Shown piece by piece: positions 63,550 through 64,000 of a DNA stretch of 64,000 bases. Source of the DNA: Paenibacillus timonensis (GTDB lineage: Bacteria; Bacillota; Bacilli; Paenibacillales; Paenibacillaceae). The notes below the pieces were generated by a model. It was given only the letters and a program-made list of their open reading frames with translations. It searched no databases and was not told where the DNA came from. Positions within the stretch are counted from its first letter, which is position 1. Each line of letters begins with the position of its first letter. The position numbers and the translations under genes are program-made. The stretch spans positions 21,615 through 85,614 of the forward strand of contig NZ_WNZY01000021.1 in the NCBI RefSeq assembly GCF_009725205.1, in the 5' to 3' direction.

Positions 63550-63668
63550 ATAAAAGTTGTCGCCGATAAGACGATAACGAAAGTTGATCTTTGAAAACTG
63601 AACAACGAGTGAGTAATACAATGAGATTTTAAATCTCGTCAGTTTGTTTCAATGAGCAAGTCAAACAC

Positions 63669-64000
63669 TTTATTGGAGAGTTTGATCCTGGCTCAGGACG
63701 AACGCTGGCGGCGTGCCTAATACATGCAAGTCGAGCGGAGTTAATCGGGAGCTTGCTCCTGATTAACTTAGCGGCGGACGGGTGAGTAACACGTAGGCAA
63801 CCTGCCCGTAAGACTGGGATAACTACCGGAAACGGTAGCTAATACCGGATACGCAAGTTTCTCGCATGGGAGACTTGGGAAAGGCGGAGCAATCTGTCAC
63901 TTACGGATGGGCCTGCGGCGCATTAGCTAGTTGGTGGGGTAACGGCTCACCAAGGCGACGATGCGTAGCCGACCTGAGAGGGTGAACGGCCACACTGGGA
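63669..64000 (+). rRNA. rrs: 16S ribosomal RNA, 5' part (continues past the window)
   Basis: The sequence starts TTTATTGGAGAG and carries the universal 27F site AGAGTTTGATCCTGGCTCAG at 63677-63696, the GGCGGCGTGCCTAATACATG block, variable region V1 (AATCGGGAGCTTGCTCCTGATT hairpin region), GCGGACGGGTGAGTAACACG and GGTAACGGCTCACCAAGGC. About 332 of ~1550 nt lie in the window. By eye it fits Paenibacillaceae. The locus corresponds to rrnJ of B. subtilis. Confidence 0.98.

Noticed and set aside
63354..63605. 83-aa minus-strand frame upstream of 16S rRNA
   Set aside because: It lies across two rRNA promoters and the antitermination leader.

Overview
This 64 kb window comes from a spore-forming, Gram-positive Bacillota chromosome, most probably Paenibacillus or a close relative. 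Evidence: the gene order purR-spoVG-glmU-prs-pth-fin-mfd-spoVT-yabM-yabN-hbs-rqcP...yabP-yabQ-divIC-yabR-spoIIE...yabS-yabT-tilS-hprT-ftsH...coaX-hslO-cysK-pab/fol-yazB-dusB-lysS-rrn is the origin-proximal right arm of Bacillus subtilis; base composition is moderately GC-rich, and the first 332 bases of the 16S rRNA fit Paenibacillaceae by eye. The genus is an inference without database support. Nearly all genes lie on the + strand; only aspA and hydF are on the - strand.

Layout. 1-15.3 kb: purine regulator, cell-wall precursor and PRPP synthesis, peptidyl-tRNA hydrolase, transcription-coupled repair, a secreted foldase, sporulation regulators, HU and the ribosome-rescue factor RqcP. 15.3-29.2 kb: an insertion, relative to B. 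subtilis, between rqcP and yabP. It encodes a complete fermentative hydrogen module: HydE, a two-polypeptide pyruvate:ferredoxin oxidoreductase, a trimeric HydCBA NADH/ferredoxin-type [FeFe] hydrogenase and HydG on the + strand, with an AspA-HydF pair on the - strand. Two near-palindromic boxes that look like Rex operators sit before hydE and before the PFOR genes. 29.3-34.1 kb: yabP, yabQ, divIC, yabR, spoIIE. 34.1-41.5 kb: a second insertion, an ArsR-type regulator, a five-gene oligopeptide ABC transporter and a 154-aa protein I do not recognise. 41.7-47.6 kb: yabS, yabT, tilS, hprT, ftsH. 48.3-52.5 kb: nadABC (a third insertion) running into coaX. 52.6-63.3 kb: hslO, cysK, a para-aminobenzoate/folate operon, dusB, greA, lysS. 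63.4 kb to the end: a ribosomal RNA operon with two tandem promoters and the 5' part of 16S rRNA.

How the genes work together. PFOR would convert pyruvate to acetyl-CoA, CO2 and reduced ferredoxin. HydCBA would combine reduced ferredoxin with NADH to release H2. HydE, HydF and HydG build the active-site cluster. A Rex-type switch would open the module when NADH/NAD+ rises. The rest is core housekeeping and sporulation.

The least explained material is intergenic. Three gaps (4.2, 26.2 and 47.7 kb) hold arrays of three or four short palindrome-bearing units repeated every ~50-54 bp. Each array has its own unit sequence but all share the same pitch. Three other gaps (glmU, spoIIE and hslO upstream regions) carry a shared 14-bp inverted-repeat arm element, which in the glmU copy encloses a 141-bp structured core.
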